Shown piece by piece: positions 12,463 through 23,942 of a stretch of 64,000 bases of DNA. Source of the DNA: Rattus norvegicus (taxonomy: Eukaryota; Chordata; Mammalia; Rodentia; Muridae). The notes under the pieces are model-generated. The model ran no database searches, had not been told where the DNA came from, and was given only the letters and a program-made list of their open reading frames with translations. The position numbers and the translations under genes were made by a program. The DNA lies in NCBI RefSeq assembly GCF_036323735.1, contig NC_086020.1, positions 89,662,210-89,726,209 on the forward strand, given 5' to 3'. How positions within the stretch are numbered: position 1 is the stretch's first letter; the number at the start of each line of letters is the position of its first letter.

Positions 12463-12476
12463 GCTGAGAAACTTTT
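12463..12476 (+). repeat. right target-site duplication of ID SINE
   Basis: Copy of 12349-12362. Confidence 0.85.
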
Positions 12477-13163
12477 AAAGATGCAATCAACATCCTTAGT
12501 CATCTGAGAAATACAAGTTGAAACTACATTGAGATTTCATTCCAAACTGTCAGATGGCTAAAATCAAAACCACAACATTATTGTGGCAAAACTGTGAATG
12601 AAGGGAATACTCATACATTGCTGGTCTTAGAGTAAACACATACACTATGGAAATAAATGTGGTGGTTCTTCAGGAACACGGAAACTGACTTACTTCAAGA
12701 TCCAGTTATACCACTCTGAGGCATATACCCAAAGGATGTTTCTTTCTACCACAAATTCCTTGCTCAACCATATTCATTGCAGCTTTGTTTGTAATAGCCT
12801 AGATACCTCTCAGCAGAAGAATGGATAAAGAAAATGTGTACATTTACATAATGGACTATTAATCAGCTGTTAAAAATATATAATTATGAAATTTGTATTA
12901 ACAAAAACAGGAAAAAAATCACCCTGAATAGGTATCCCAGTCCCAGAAAGGCATATTGATCAGTACCTTCTTCAGTTATCATCAGAGAAGCTTCCTACTG
13001 CAGTATATGGGAACAAATATAGAGACTCATATCCAGATATCATGCAGGGAGTGAGAGACCTTGAAGGGCCTAACTCTAAATAGGATATATCCATCAAATT
13101 CATCTCATCAGGGCTGAGGGAATCCTATGAATGGTGCAGAAAGAATTCAAGAACCAAAATGGA

Positions 13164-13392
13164 GAGAATTTCCTTATCTAGCAAGAATGGTCGGGGAAGC
13201 CCTTGTCCTGTGGAGGCTTGATACCCAGCATAAGGGGATGCTAGATGGTGAGGCAGGAATAGAGGTTGGGGAGGAGAATCCTCATAGAGGCAAAGAAGAG
13301 GAAAAGGTAAGATGGGGCTTTGCCAAGGGGAAACCAGAAAGGGGCATGACATTTGAAATGTAGATAAATTAAATAACCAATTAAAAAAAAAG
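13164..13392 (+). mobile_element. L1 3' UTR tail inserted in the older L1 3' UTR
   Basis: It contains 'gggaagcccttgtcctgtg', 'gatgctagatggtgaggca' and 'ggcatgacatttgaaatgt', then an A-rich end at 13380-13391. The older 3' UTR text resumes immediately after ('agccagattagagggagga'). The flanks agaaccaaaatggaga and agagccagattagagg look like diverged target-site duplications. Confidence 0.6.
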
Positions 13393-14115
13393 AGCCAGAT
13401 TAGAGGGAGGACACCAAAAATACAAGTTCCTCTACATTAACTTGAATAAAGGTCACATGAGCTCAGAGACTGAAGCAGCATGAGCAGGGCCTGCAAGTGT
13501 TGCATCGGGCCCTCAGAGTGTATATTTTGCCTCCCAGTTTAGTGTTATTTTTCTTTCTTCTTTCTTTTTCTTATGGGATTCATATCATGTGAGTGAGTTA
13601 TTCCTTGATTCTTGTGCATTCTTTTGGGCTCTTTTCTTTCTGTTGTCTGCCTTGTCCAACACCAAAGTAATGGTTTAGTTTTATCTTATTACATTTTCTT
13701 TTGCTATAGTTCAGAAAAATGAATACTTGAAGGCATGAAGGGATGAATATAAACATAGCCACCAGGATAAAGTTGACAGAACTGCAACTTACTGCTGGGG
13801 GAGGGAAAATCAGTCTTCTCTAGTAGAGTGACATTGGGTATTTCAACCACTCCAGGACAGGCCACATGTTCAGGAGTACTGCTCACATGTAATGGACCCC
13901 ACAATTTTTGTGTGCTTTTATTTTATTACAATTTGATGGGTTTCATTTTCTTCTTTTTTAGTGTGTTTTTATTTTGTTTTCATGGTATTGGAAAGTTTTG
14001 CTATATTGAGTATTTATTTGTATTATGAGAAGGAACTCAAATTTAGGTGGGCAGGGATGGGGAGGAGTTCTTAAAGACCTTGGTGAAGTGAAGAATATAA
14101 TCAAATACATTTAAG
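13393..14115 (+). mobile_element. old L1 3' UTR material (two modules)
   Basis: 13393-13690 continues the older 3' UTR ('cagagactgaagcagcatg', 'gggctcttttctttctgtt', 'tgccttgtccaac'). From about 13705 a second old L1 3' end follows, with 'gggggagggaaaatcagtc', 'ccactccaggacaggccac' and 'aggtgggcagggatgggga'. Both are diverged and neither codes. Confidence 0.55.
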
Positions 14116-15276
14116 TTTAAAAATGTGTTTGTTTTAAATATGTATGAATATTTTTCTGTAAGTGTGTCTGAATAATCACTCCTACAACATATGCTTTGAA
14201 TTTCCCAGCAAAGTCCAAAAAGGCTTCAGATATCATAAAAATAGAGTTAGAGGCTGTTTGAGTCTCCCAGTGAGGGTATGAAACTAAAGCCAAATCCTTC
14301 ACCATAGTAGCAACTTTCTTAATGTCTGAATCATCTGTGCAGGACCTTAGTTCATATACTCCAATAATGTTCAGTGGAGAGTCTGCCAGTCTTTTTCATA
14401 TAATGCAGGTAGTATACAATTTTGTCTCATGATTTCCCTTCCAATTTAACAATAGATCACTCCAACCACTGAATTTATCATCATTTTCATTTTCTTTACT
14501 TTGGCGCTATACATTTCCATAGTAAAACAAAAACCCTTGATCACATTGGCCCAGCTCGATAACCCAAGATAATTTCTAACTGAAAATTTCACATTTTGCA
14601 AAATAAGATAGTATATCTAAAGGTACTGGTCATTAAGATAAAGCTATGCTTGGTATACTGTTATTCTGTCTACCAAAAATATATACTCTAGTTTCCAACT
14701 ACCCAGTCACATTTATGATATATGAAATGTTACACCATGAAAGCATGAATTTAAGTCACAACCTTTTCTCAACTCACTAACTCTAATGTCTAATATATTT
14801 CCTAAAAAGTCTAAATCAAGCATAGTTGGGACTCTGAATATAGTCCATTTGGGGATAAATATCCTACTATGTCTTGATCTGTGAAACTAGAAAACAAGTT
14901 AGGTTTAAAAATAATGTTAATGATGAAGCAGGATAGAAGAAGAATCACAGAAATTATCAAAATATGAAAGAAAGCAGGAGTCAGCAACCACTAAGTATGA
15001 GGAAACTTCATTAGATTTCATATCCCAGAAATAACCCTTGTGACATTAGGCTACTGAGGATCTGTCTATGATTAAGCAAAGCATGGCAGTATTTAATCAT
15101 TTCCACTGAATTAATGAGCACCATGATAATGAATCCAACAGATTAAATATAGTAATAATAAGATGTGCAAATAGACCTCTTCTCAGAAAAATATTTTACA
15201 AGGTTTGTGGAGGGTTGTATAGTTCATAGGTACTGTATGCTTATCATGCACAAGAGGAGAGTATGTTTTAAGCAGT
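14116..15276. other. AT-rich intergenic DNA, nothing recognised
   Basis: No repeat family or exon-like signal was recognised. Confidence 0.5.
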
Positions 15277-15392
15277 TACACACACACGCACACACAGAGA
15301 GAAACATACACATTCACACACACACACACACACACACAGAGGGAGATAGAGAGACAGAGACGGAGACAGAGCAAGACAGAGAAACACACATA
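15277..15392 (+). repeat. (CA)n followed by GA-rich microsatellite
   Basis: Two CA runs interrupted by 'gagagaaacatacacattc', then a gagaca-type purine tract. Confidence 0.9.
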
Positions 15393-15745
15393 CAGTTTAT
15401 AATATTTCATAAGAAGTTTATGACTGAACACAGATGCAAAGCCTAAAGTCCATAAAAAGACCTACCGATTAATATTTATACTGAAGTATAATAAGAAGAC
15501 ACACAATGATGACACCTATAGAACTTGACACACTAAACAGTGAACATACTATGTAATTAGTACAAACATCAAGAACTTTTCCTTTCCTTTTCCCAAGGTC
15601 AGAGCATCAAAATTAGAAATAGAAAGCAGAATCATTACATCACTCTTTTTAAACCTCATCAATATAGAATCACACCTACATGTTATATAAGATTTGATGA
15701 GAGTTAGGTATACTGCTGGAATTAACAATCGTCTGTTCATTTTCA
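15393..15745. other. intergenic, nothing recognised
   Basis: Short unique stretch between the microsatellite and the B2 SINE. Confidence 0.5.
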
Positions 15746-15764
15746 GATTTATTGGGAATCTTAT
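15746..15764 (+). repeat. left target-site duplication of B2 SINE
   Basis: gatttattgggaatcttat, with an exact 19-bp copy at 15917-15935. Confidence 0.92.
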
Positions 15765-15916
15765 GAGTACACTGTAGCTGTCTTCAGACATACCAGAAGG
15801 GGACATCAGATCCCATTACGGATGGTTGTGAGCCACCATGTGCTTGCTGGGAATTGAACTCAGGACCTCTGGAAGAGCAGTCGGTGCTCTTAACCACTGA
15901 GCCATCTCTCCAGCCC
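15765..15916 (-). mobile_element. B2 SINE, minus strand
   Basis: On the minus strand it begins gggctggagagatggctcag. It continues through 'ggttaagagcaccgactgc' and 'gttcaattcccagcaagca', ending in 'tctgaagacagctacagtg', the B2 order. It is tRNA-derived, with A- and B-box regions in the first half. A perfect 19-bp duplication flanks it. The A-rich tail is almost absent. Confidence 0.95.
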
Positions 15917-15935
15917 GATTTATTGGGAATCTTAT
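15917..15935 (+). repeat. right target-site duplication of B2 SINE
   Basis: Exact copy of 15746-15764. Confidence 0.92.
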
Positions 15936-16144
15936 TGTGTCAATAAATCAAAACATATCTTTCCATCTTATTGTGGATGTAATTTTGGATTTATAGTTTG
16001 AAACTTCTAGGCATTATTATAAATAAACTTGTATATCTGTCATATTTTAATATATAAACATTTGTCAGTATATATGTATATATGTATATATGTATATAAA
16101 AATTATGAGTTTTCAATGTAATACAATAATCTTTAATGCAAACT

Positions 16145-17200
16145 TTTATGACCACTCTGGAAATCAATCTGGTAGTTTTTTCAGAATATTGGGAATAATT
16201 CTACCTAAAGACTCAGTTAAACCACTCCTAGGTATATACACAAAAGATGCTCTACCATACAACAAGGACACTTGCTCAACTATGTTCATAGCAGTTTTAT
16301 TCATAATAGCCAGAATCTAGAATCAATCTGTTTGTCCCTCAACTAAAGAATGGATTTTAAAATATATGGTTCATTTACATAAAGAATACTACTCAACTGT
16401 TAAAAAAAGACATCATAAATTTTGCAGGCAAATGGATATAACTAGAACATTTTATTCTGAGTCAATTAACCCATTCCCCCAAAGAATAAGAATGATATGT
16501 ACACACTTATAAGTGGATATTAGTCATAAAGTATAACCATGCTACAATCTACAGAACCAGAAAAGCCAAATAACAAAGAGGGACCAAGGAAAGATGGTTG
16601 AATTTTCCTCAGAGGGGAAAAGTAGATATTGTACATGAATAGAGGGAGGGAACTGGGTTGGAAAGGGGATGTGGAGGGAAGCAGGGTGGGGGAAAGAGGT
16701 ATCAGATGTAGAGAGAGCAGGGGAGAGAAAATGGAAATCTGCTGAGTGAGGGGCAATTGCTAGGATGTGTCAGAGACCTAGGGTAGAGGGAGGTTCTTGG
16801 TGGCCTATGAAGTTGACTCTACTAAAGCTACTAGCAGACAAAGTTATGGATCCTGAAGTGAGCTATTCCTGTAGCCAGTAATGACTAACAATGGAGGGAT
16901 AAATATAGCAACCCGTGCACAAAAACTTTGATCCAAAATATGCCCTGCCTATAACTTGTGCAAGAACAAACATAGAGCAGAGATGAACGAAATGGTCAAC
17001 CAATGAATACCCTAGAATGAGATCAATCCTAGTCAAGAACTGACTCTGACACTATTAATGATATTCTGTTATGCTTGCAGACAGAAGCATAGTGTAAAAA
17101 TCCTCTGAGAGGCTCTGCCCAAGAGCCAAGGAAAGAGATACAGAGACCCATATCCAAACATAAAACAGAGCTCAGGGAGTCTTATGGAAGAGTTGAGGTA
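16145..17200 (+). mobile_element. old L1: ORF2 3' end and 3' UTR (first part)
   Basis: A decayed ORF2 C-terminus is visible: 'aaaccactcctaggtatat' (IPLLGI region), 'ttcatagcagttttattca' (MFIAALFI region) and 'cttataagtggatattagt'. A long older 3' UTR follows. The element stops abruptly at 17200 where another L1 begins, and its 3' UTR resumes at 23224. The open frame at 16090-16320 covers part of the ORF2 end only. Confidence 0.8.
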
Positions 17201-17211
17201 AAGATTGAGGG
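17201..17211 (+). repeat. left target-site duplication of the L1 at 17212
   Basis: aagattgaggg, copied at 23213-23223. Confidence 0.85.
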
Positions 17212-17566
17212 TACTGCCCTTCCAGTCTCCATTTGTACCCAGAGCTGGGATTGTCTCAAAGCCCTCAGACACAAAAGTTGGTCAAAAGACCAATGTTGTC
17301 TTCACTGACTATCCAAGAAAAGCCCCACTGGAAGCACACGGGGCACTGGAACTGCAGGGCAGCCTAGGACAGCACCCTTCCAGTCTCCATCTGCACCCAG
17401 AGTTAAGGCTGTCCCACAGCACTCCAACCCAAAACCTGCCTTGAGAGAGCTGGTCTCCCAGGAGCCCTCTCACTCCAAAGATCACAGGCAGACAACCTCA
17501 AAGGCCCACAAGAGGGACAAGATCCAGTCAGAGACAGCAAGACCAACTAACATCAGAGATAAGCAG

Positions 17567-18640
17567 ATGGCGAGAGGCAAGCACAAGAACCCAAGCAACA
17601 GAAACCAAGAGTATTTGGCATAATCAGAACCCAGTTCTCCTACCACAGAATTACTGGATATCCTAACACACCAGAAAAGCAAGACTTGGATTTAAAATCA
17701 CATCTCATAATGAGGATAGAGGACTTTGAGAAAGACATAAATAACACACTTAAAGAAATACAGGACAATACAGGTAAACAAGTACAAACCCTTAAAGATG
17801 AAACACAAAAATACCTTAAAGAATACAGGAAAACACAATAAAACAGATGAAGGAATTGAAGAAAACCATCCAGCATCTAAACAAAGGAAATGAAAATAAT
17901 AAAGAAATCACAAAGAAGACAACTCTGGAGATAGGAAACCTAGGAAGGAAATCAGAAGTCATAGACACAAGCATCACAAACAGAATGCAAAAGATTGAAG
18001 AGAGAATGTCAGAGGCAGAAGATACCATAGAAAACATTGAAACAATACTCAAAGAAAATGGAAAATGAAAAAAGCTCCTAACCCAAAACATCCAAGAAAT
18101 CCAGGACACAATGAGAAGGTCAAATGTAAAGATAATAGGTATAGAAGAGAGCAAAGATTTCCAACTTAAAGTGCTAGTAAATTTCTTCAACAAAATTATA
18201 GAAGAAAACTTCCTTAACCTAAAGAAATAGATGCCACGAACATACAAGAAACCTACAAAACTCCAAATAGATTGGACCAGAAAAGAAATTCCTCCTGTCA
18301 CATAATAGTCAAAACACCAAATACACAAAACAAAGAGAGAATATTAAAAACAGTAAGGGAAGAAGGAGCAAGTATCATATAAAGACAGACATATCAGAAT
18401 TACACCAGATTTCTCAACAGAGATTATGAAAGCTAGAGGAGTCTGTACAGATGTTCTATAGACCCTAACAGAACACAATGCCAACCCAGGCTACTATATC
18501 CAGTAAAACTTGGAGAAACCAAGATATTCCGAGACAAAACCAAATTTACACAATTATCTTTCCACAAATCCAGCCCTGAAAAGGATAATATATGAAAAAC
18601 TACAACAGGAGGGAAACTACATCCTAGCAAAAGCAAGAAA
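17567..18640 (+). pseudogene. L1 ORF1 remnant
   Basis: This corresponds to the RNA-binding coiled-coil protein of L1. It aligns by eye with 26782-27855: the same opening (ATGGCGAGAGGCAAG), a lysine/glutamate-rich coiled-coil region, then 'gaaggtcaaatgtaaagat' for the RRSNLRI segment. Stops occur near codon 19, at 17839 and at 18066, with further indels. No intact product is possible. Confidence 0.85.
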
Positions 18641-18699
18641 AATAATCTTGCAACAAACACAAAAGAAGAGAGACACACAAACATAATTCCCCCTAACAA

Positions 18700-21600
18700 C
18701 AAAAATAACAGGAAACAACAATCACCATTCCTTAATATCTCTTAACATCAGTGGACTTAATTCCCCAATAAAAAGACATAAACTAACAGACTGCATACTT
18801 AAACAGGACCCAAAATGTTGCTACATTCAGGAAACACACCTCAGTAACAAAGACAGACACTACCTAAGAGTAAGAGACTGGAAAAAAATTTTTAAGCAAA
18901 TTGACCCAATAAACAAGCTGGAGTAGCCATTCTAACATCAAACAAAATGTAATTTCAACCAAAACTTATCAGAAAAGATAAATAAGGACACTTCATATTT
19001 ATTAAAGGAAAAATCTGCTAAGATGAAATCTCAATTTTAAATATCTATGTTCCAAATGAAAGGGCACCCATATTCATAAAAGAAACTTCAATAAAGATCA
19101 AAACACACATTACACCACACACAATAATAGTAGGGGACTGAAACACATCATTCTCATCAATGGACTGATCATAGAAACAGAAACTAAACAGAGACACAAT
19201 GAAACTAACAGAAGTTATGAACAAAATGGATGTAACATATCTATAGAATATTTCATCCTAAAACAAAAGAACATACATTATTCTCACCAACCCATGGTAC
19301 CTTCTCTAGAATTGACAATACGATTGGTCACAAAACAGGCTTCAATAGATAAAAGGAGATTGAAATAATCCCATGCATCCTATCAGATCACCATGGACTA
19401 AGGCTGATCTTAAATAGCAACAAAAACAACAGAAAGCCCACATACACATGGAGTTGAATGACACTCTACTCAATGACAGTTTGGTCAAGGAAGAAATAAA
19501 GAAATAAATTAAAGACATCTTAGAATTTAATGAAAATTAAGACAGAACATACCCAAACTTATGGGATACAATGAAAGCAATCCTAAAAGGAAAACTCATA
19601 GCTTGAGTGCCAAAGAAACTGGAAAGAGCATTCTCTAACAGCTTGACAGCACACCTGAAAACTCTAGAACAAAAAGAAGGAAATTCACCCAAGAAGCATA
19701 GAAGTCAGGAAATATTCAAACTCAGGGCTGAAATCAACCAAATAAAAACAAAAAGAACAATACAAAGAATCAACAAAAGCAGGAGCAGGTGCTTCGAGAA
19801 AATACACAAAATAGATAAAACTTTAGTCAGAGTAATCAGAGGGCACACAGAGAGTATCCAAATTAACAAAATCACAAAAGAAAAGGGAGACAAACCATCA
19901 GAAATTGAGGAAATTTTAAAAAATTATCAGATCCTAGTACAACAGGCTATGCTCAATATAACTGGAAAATCTGGATGAAATGACCAATCTTCTAGACTGA
20001 TACCAGGTGCCAAAGTTAAATCAGGATCAGATAAACCATTCTAAACAGTACCATAACACCAAAAGAAATAGAAGCAGTAATTAACAGTCTCCCAACCAAA
20101 AAAGCACAGGACTAGATGTGTGTTGTACACAAGTCTATGAGATGTTCAAAGAAGACCTATTACCAATACTCTTCAAACTATTCCACAAAATAGAAACAGA
20201 AGGAACACTACCCAATTCCTTCTCTGAAGCTACAATTATGCTTATACTTAAACCGCACAAAGACCATACAAAGAAAGAGAACTTCAAACCATTTTGCCTC
20301 ATAAAGCATTTATGAATAACAATACGTAAATTCTCAATAAAATTTTTGGAAACTAAATCCCAGGATCAAGTAGACTTCATCCCAGTGATTCAAGGATGGT
20401 TCCATACACAGAAATCCAATAATGTAATCCACTATATAAAATTCTCAAAGGGAAAAAAAAAACCTTGTGTTCATTTCATTAGATTCTGTGAAATCATTTG
20501 AGAAAATTCAACAGCCGCTCATGATAAAATCTTGGAAAGATCGGGAATTCAAGGCCCATACCTAAACATAGTAAAAAGCAATATACAGCAAACCAGTAGC
20601 CAACATCAAACTAAACGGAAAGAAACTTGAAGCAATACTACCAAAATCAGGGATTAGATAAGGCTGCCCACTCTCTCCCTACCTACTCAATATAGTACTT
20701 GAAATCCTATCCAGAGAAATTAGACAACACAAAGAGGTCAAATGGATACAAATTGGAAAGGAAGAAGTCAAAATATCACTATTTGCAATTGATATGATAG
20801 TATACTTAAGTGACCCCAAAAATTACATTGAAGAATTCGTACAGCTGATAAGCAACTTCAGTAAAATGACTGGATGTAAAATTAACTCAAACAAATCAGT
20901 AGCCTTCCTCTACTCAAAGGACAAACAGAAAGAAATTAGGGAAATGACAGTATTCACAATAGCCACAAGTAATATAAAATGCCTTGGTGTGACTCTTACC
21001 AAGCAAGTGAAAGATTTGTATGACAAGAACGTCAAGTCACTAAAGATAGAGATTGAAGATCTCAGAAGATGAAAAGATCTCCTATGCTCATGAGTTTGCA
21101 CTATTAATATAGTAAAAATGGCCATTTGGTGAAAGCAATCTACAGATTCAATGCAATATCCATCAAAATTTCTACTCAAATCTTCATTTAATTAGAAAGG
21201 GCAATTTGCAAATTCATTTGGAGTAATAGAAACTCAGGATAGTGAAAACTATTCTCAACAGTAAAAGAACTTCTGGAGGAATCACAGTCCCTGACCTTAA
21301 GTGTATTACAGAGCGATATTGATAAAAATTGTAATGTGCTGGTACAGAGGCAAGCAGGTAGATTAATGGAATAGAAATGAAGATTCAGAAATGAACGCAC
21401 ACACCAATGGTCACTTGATCTTTGACAAAGGAGTTAAAACTATCCAATGTTAAAAAGACAGCATTTTCAACAAATGGTGTTGGTTCAACTCAAGGTCAGC
21501 ATATAGAAGAATGCAAATTGACCCACTCTTATCTCCTTGTACAAAGCTCAAGTCCAAATGGCTCAAAGACCTCCACATAAAACCAGATATACTGAAACTA

Positions 21601-22480
21601 ATAGAAGAGAAAGTGGGGAAGATCCTCAAACACATAGGCACTGAGGAAATATTTTTGAACAGAACATCAATGGCTTTTGCTCTAATATCTAGAATCGATA
21701 AATGGGACCTCTTAAAATTGCAGTTTCTGTAAGACAAAGAACACTGTCAATAGGACAAGCCTGCAACCAACAGATTGGTAAAAGATCTTTACCAATCCTA
21801 CATCTGATAGAGGGCTCATATCTAATATATACAGAGAAGTCAAGAAGTTAGAGTCCAGAGAATCAAGTAACCCTATTAAAATGGGGTATGGAGCTAAACA
21901 AATAATTCTCAACTGAAGAATACTATATGGCTGAGAAGCACCTAAAAACGTTCACTGTCCTTAGTCATCAGGGAGATGTAAATTAAAAAAAATCCCCAAG
22001 ATTCCACCTCACACCAGTCCGAATGGCTAAGCTCAAAAACTCAGGTGACAGTAGATACTGGAGAGGATGTGGAGAAAGAAGAACACTCCTCCACTCTTGG
22101 TAGGATTGTAAGCTGGTACAACCACTCTGGAAATCAGTCTGGCAGTTCCTCAGAAAATTGGACAGTATTACCTGAGGAATCAGCTATACCACTCCTGGGC
22201 ATACACCCAAACGATGATCCATCATATACCAAGGACACATGTTCTACTATGTTCATACTAGCCTTATATATAAACAGTCAGAAGCTGGTAAGAATCCAGA
22301 TGCCCTTTGACAGAGGAATGGATACAGAAAATGTGGCACATTTACACAATACTATTCAGCTATTAAAAATAATGACTACATGCAATTCTTAGGCAAATGG
22401 ATGGAACTAGAAGATATACTGGGTAAGGTAACCCAGTCACACAAAAAATAAGAAAAATACACATTGTATGCACTCAGTAA
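18700..22480 (+). pseudogene. L1 ORF2 remnant
   Basis: This is a decayed endonuclease/reverse transcriptase gene. Recognisable points are the 'SLNISGLNSPIKRHKLTD'-type start at 18740, the RT block near 20780 and the C-terminal block 22045-22390. The RT metal-binding FADD is FAID at 20782-20793, because the first catalytic aspartate codon is now att. Many stops and frameshifts occur, and the longest open piece is about 120 codons. Confidence 0.88.
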
Positions 22481-23212
22481 GTGGATATTAGCCCAAAAGC
22501 TTGGAGCACCTAAGAAAAAAATTCACAAGTCATATGAACCTCAAGGAGAAGGAACACCAAAATGTGGATGTTTCATTCCTTCTTAGGAGGGAGAACAAAA
22601 TACTCACAGGAGGAAATATGTAGACAAAGAGTGGAGCAGGGACTGAAGAAAAGGTCATCCAAAGACCGCCCCACCTGGAGTTCCATCCCATATGCAGCCA
22701 CCAAACCCAATCACTATTGCTGATGAAAAGAAGTACTTGCTGACAGGAGCCAGGTATGGGTGTCTCCTGAGAGGCTTTGCCAGACCTCTATTTATACAGA
22801 TGAGGATGCTTGCAGATAAACGATTGTACACGGGGCCCCCAGTAAAGGAGTTAGAGAAAGGACTGAAGGAGATGAAGGAGATGAAGGGTTTTGCAAACCC
22901 ATAGGAAGAACAACAATATCAACCAACCAGAACACACCAGCATTCCCAGGGACTAAACCACTAACCAATGAGTACACATGGAGAGACCCATGAATCCAGC
23001 CACATATGTTCCTGAGGATGGCATTGTCCAGCATCAATAGGAAGAAAAGCCATTGGTCCTGTGAAGGTTGGTTTCCCTAATGCAGTGGAATGCCAGTGTG
23101 TTGAGGTGGGAGTGGGAACATCCTTGTAGAAGAGGGAGAGGGGGTATGTGGTATGGGAGGGGGGAAGCAGGATACATCTGAAATGTAAATACATAAAATA
23201 TACAAGAAAAAT
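22481..23212 (+). other. 3' UTR of the decayed L1
   Basis: Standard murine L1 3' UTR order, with 'gacaggagccaggtatggg', 'gccattggtcctgtgaagg' and 'atctgaaatgtaaatacat', then an A-rich end. Confidence 0.8.
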
Positions 23213-23223
23213 AAGATTGAGGG
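23213..23223 (+). repeat. right target-site duplication of the L1 at 17212
   Basis: aagattgaggg, copy of 17201-17211. Confidence 0.85.
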
Positions 23224-23645
23224 ACCCAAAAAGGACCAAGCCTCCACAGTAATAGCAACAGAGTCAACTAACCTGGGATTCTTGAGGCTTCTAGAAACTA
23301 AATTACCAACCAAAGAAAGAGCACAGGTTGGACCTTGGCCCCCTGCACATATGTAATAAGATGTCCAACTTGGGCTTCATGCTGCTGTCTGTGAACTGTT
23401 GTCTGCCTCCACATCTTATTTCTGTGTTCGACTACCCTGTCTGGCATCAGTGGGAGAGGATTTGCCTTGTTGCGCAGTGATTTGAAGTGCCAGGGAAGGG
23501 AAGAAGCGGGTGTAGAGAGTGAGGGACTGAGGAAGGTGGAACGTGATGGTGGTGGTGATCTGCGTGAAGGGTATAGGGAAGAGAGGGGCTGTATTGGGAT
23601 GTAAAGTGTATTAATTGATTAATTATTAATTAATTAACAAAAGGG
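23224..23645 (+). mobile_element. old L1 3' UTR, second part (resumes from 17200)
   Basis: It continues the older 3' UTR interrupted at 17200, with 'acagagtcaactaacctgg', 'tgtctggcatcagtgggag', 'gaagtgccagggaaggga' and 'gggatgtaaagtgtattaa'. Joined to 16145-17200 it gives one 5'-truncated L1 of about 1.5 kb. Confidence 0.8.
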
Positions 23646-23825
23646 AAATTGCATAGATCCTATTTTGCTTTTATGATGTTTTTCAAAGGATTTTAAAAAT
23701 TTACATTTTCCTGGAAATGACTTCTAATTCTTCCTAACTTGTGTCTATTTTAATCATATATTTTATTTATTTTTAATTCATTTATTTTATGTATTTCAAT
23801 ATATTTTAAAGCTAATTTATTTGTT

Positions 23826-23942
23826 TTATGTATATGAGTTCTATATCTTCATGCCAGAAAAGAGCATCAGAACTCATTATAGATGGTTGCTGGGAATTGA
23901 ACTCAGGACCTCTGGAAGAGCAGCTGGTGCTCTTAACCAGAG
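23826..23942 (-). mobile_element. B2/B3-type SINE fragment
   Basis: On the minus strand it reads 'ggttaagagcaccagctgc' and 'cctgagttcaattcccagc'. The first 20 or so bases and the tail are missing or diverged. It is older than the B2 at 15765. Confidence 0.75.

Larger units (their letters stand above)
11950..13163 (+). mobile_element. old L1: ORF2 C-terminal remnant and 3' UTR, split by an ID SINE
   Basis: Decayed L1 ORF2 is recognisable: 'ggacctcatgaaaccgaga' at 12123 matches the SRIxKWDLxK region, and 'tataccactctgaggcata' at 12708 matches the 'IPLLGIYPKD' region. The frame is broken by many stops. The ORF2 part is interrupted by an ID SINE (12363-12460), then continues into an old 3' UTR from about 12930. 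A younger L1 tail appears to interrupt it at about 13164-13392. Confidence 0.7.
17212..23212 (+). mobile_element. nearly full-length decayed L1 (6.0 kb), nested
   Basis: The order is 5' UTR 17212-17566, ORF1 remnant from 17567, ORF2 remnant about 18700-22480, 3' UTR to about 23205, and an A-rich end. The ORF1 start context and first codons match the younger L1 at 26782, but a stop follows within 20 codons. Both ORFs carry many stops and indels. An 11-bp duplication flanks it, and the host 3' UTR continues on the far side. The 5' end has two copies of a promoter-like module 158 bp apart. Length is normal for murine L1, but it is dead. Confidence 0.93.

Noticed and set aside
17201..23223. Possible alternating repeat-spacer (CRISPR-like) or tandem gene array
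   Set aside because: The recurring sequence is L1, and there is no regular short repeat with spacers anywhere in the window.
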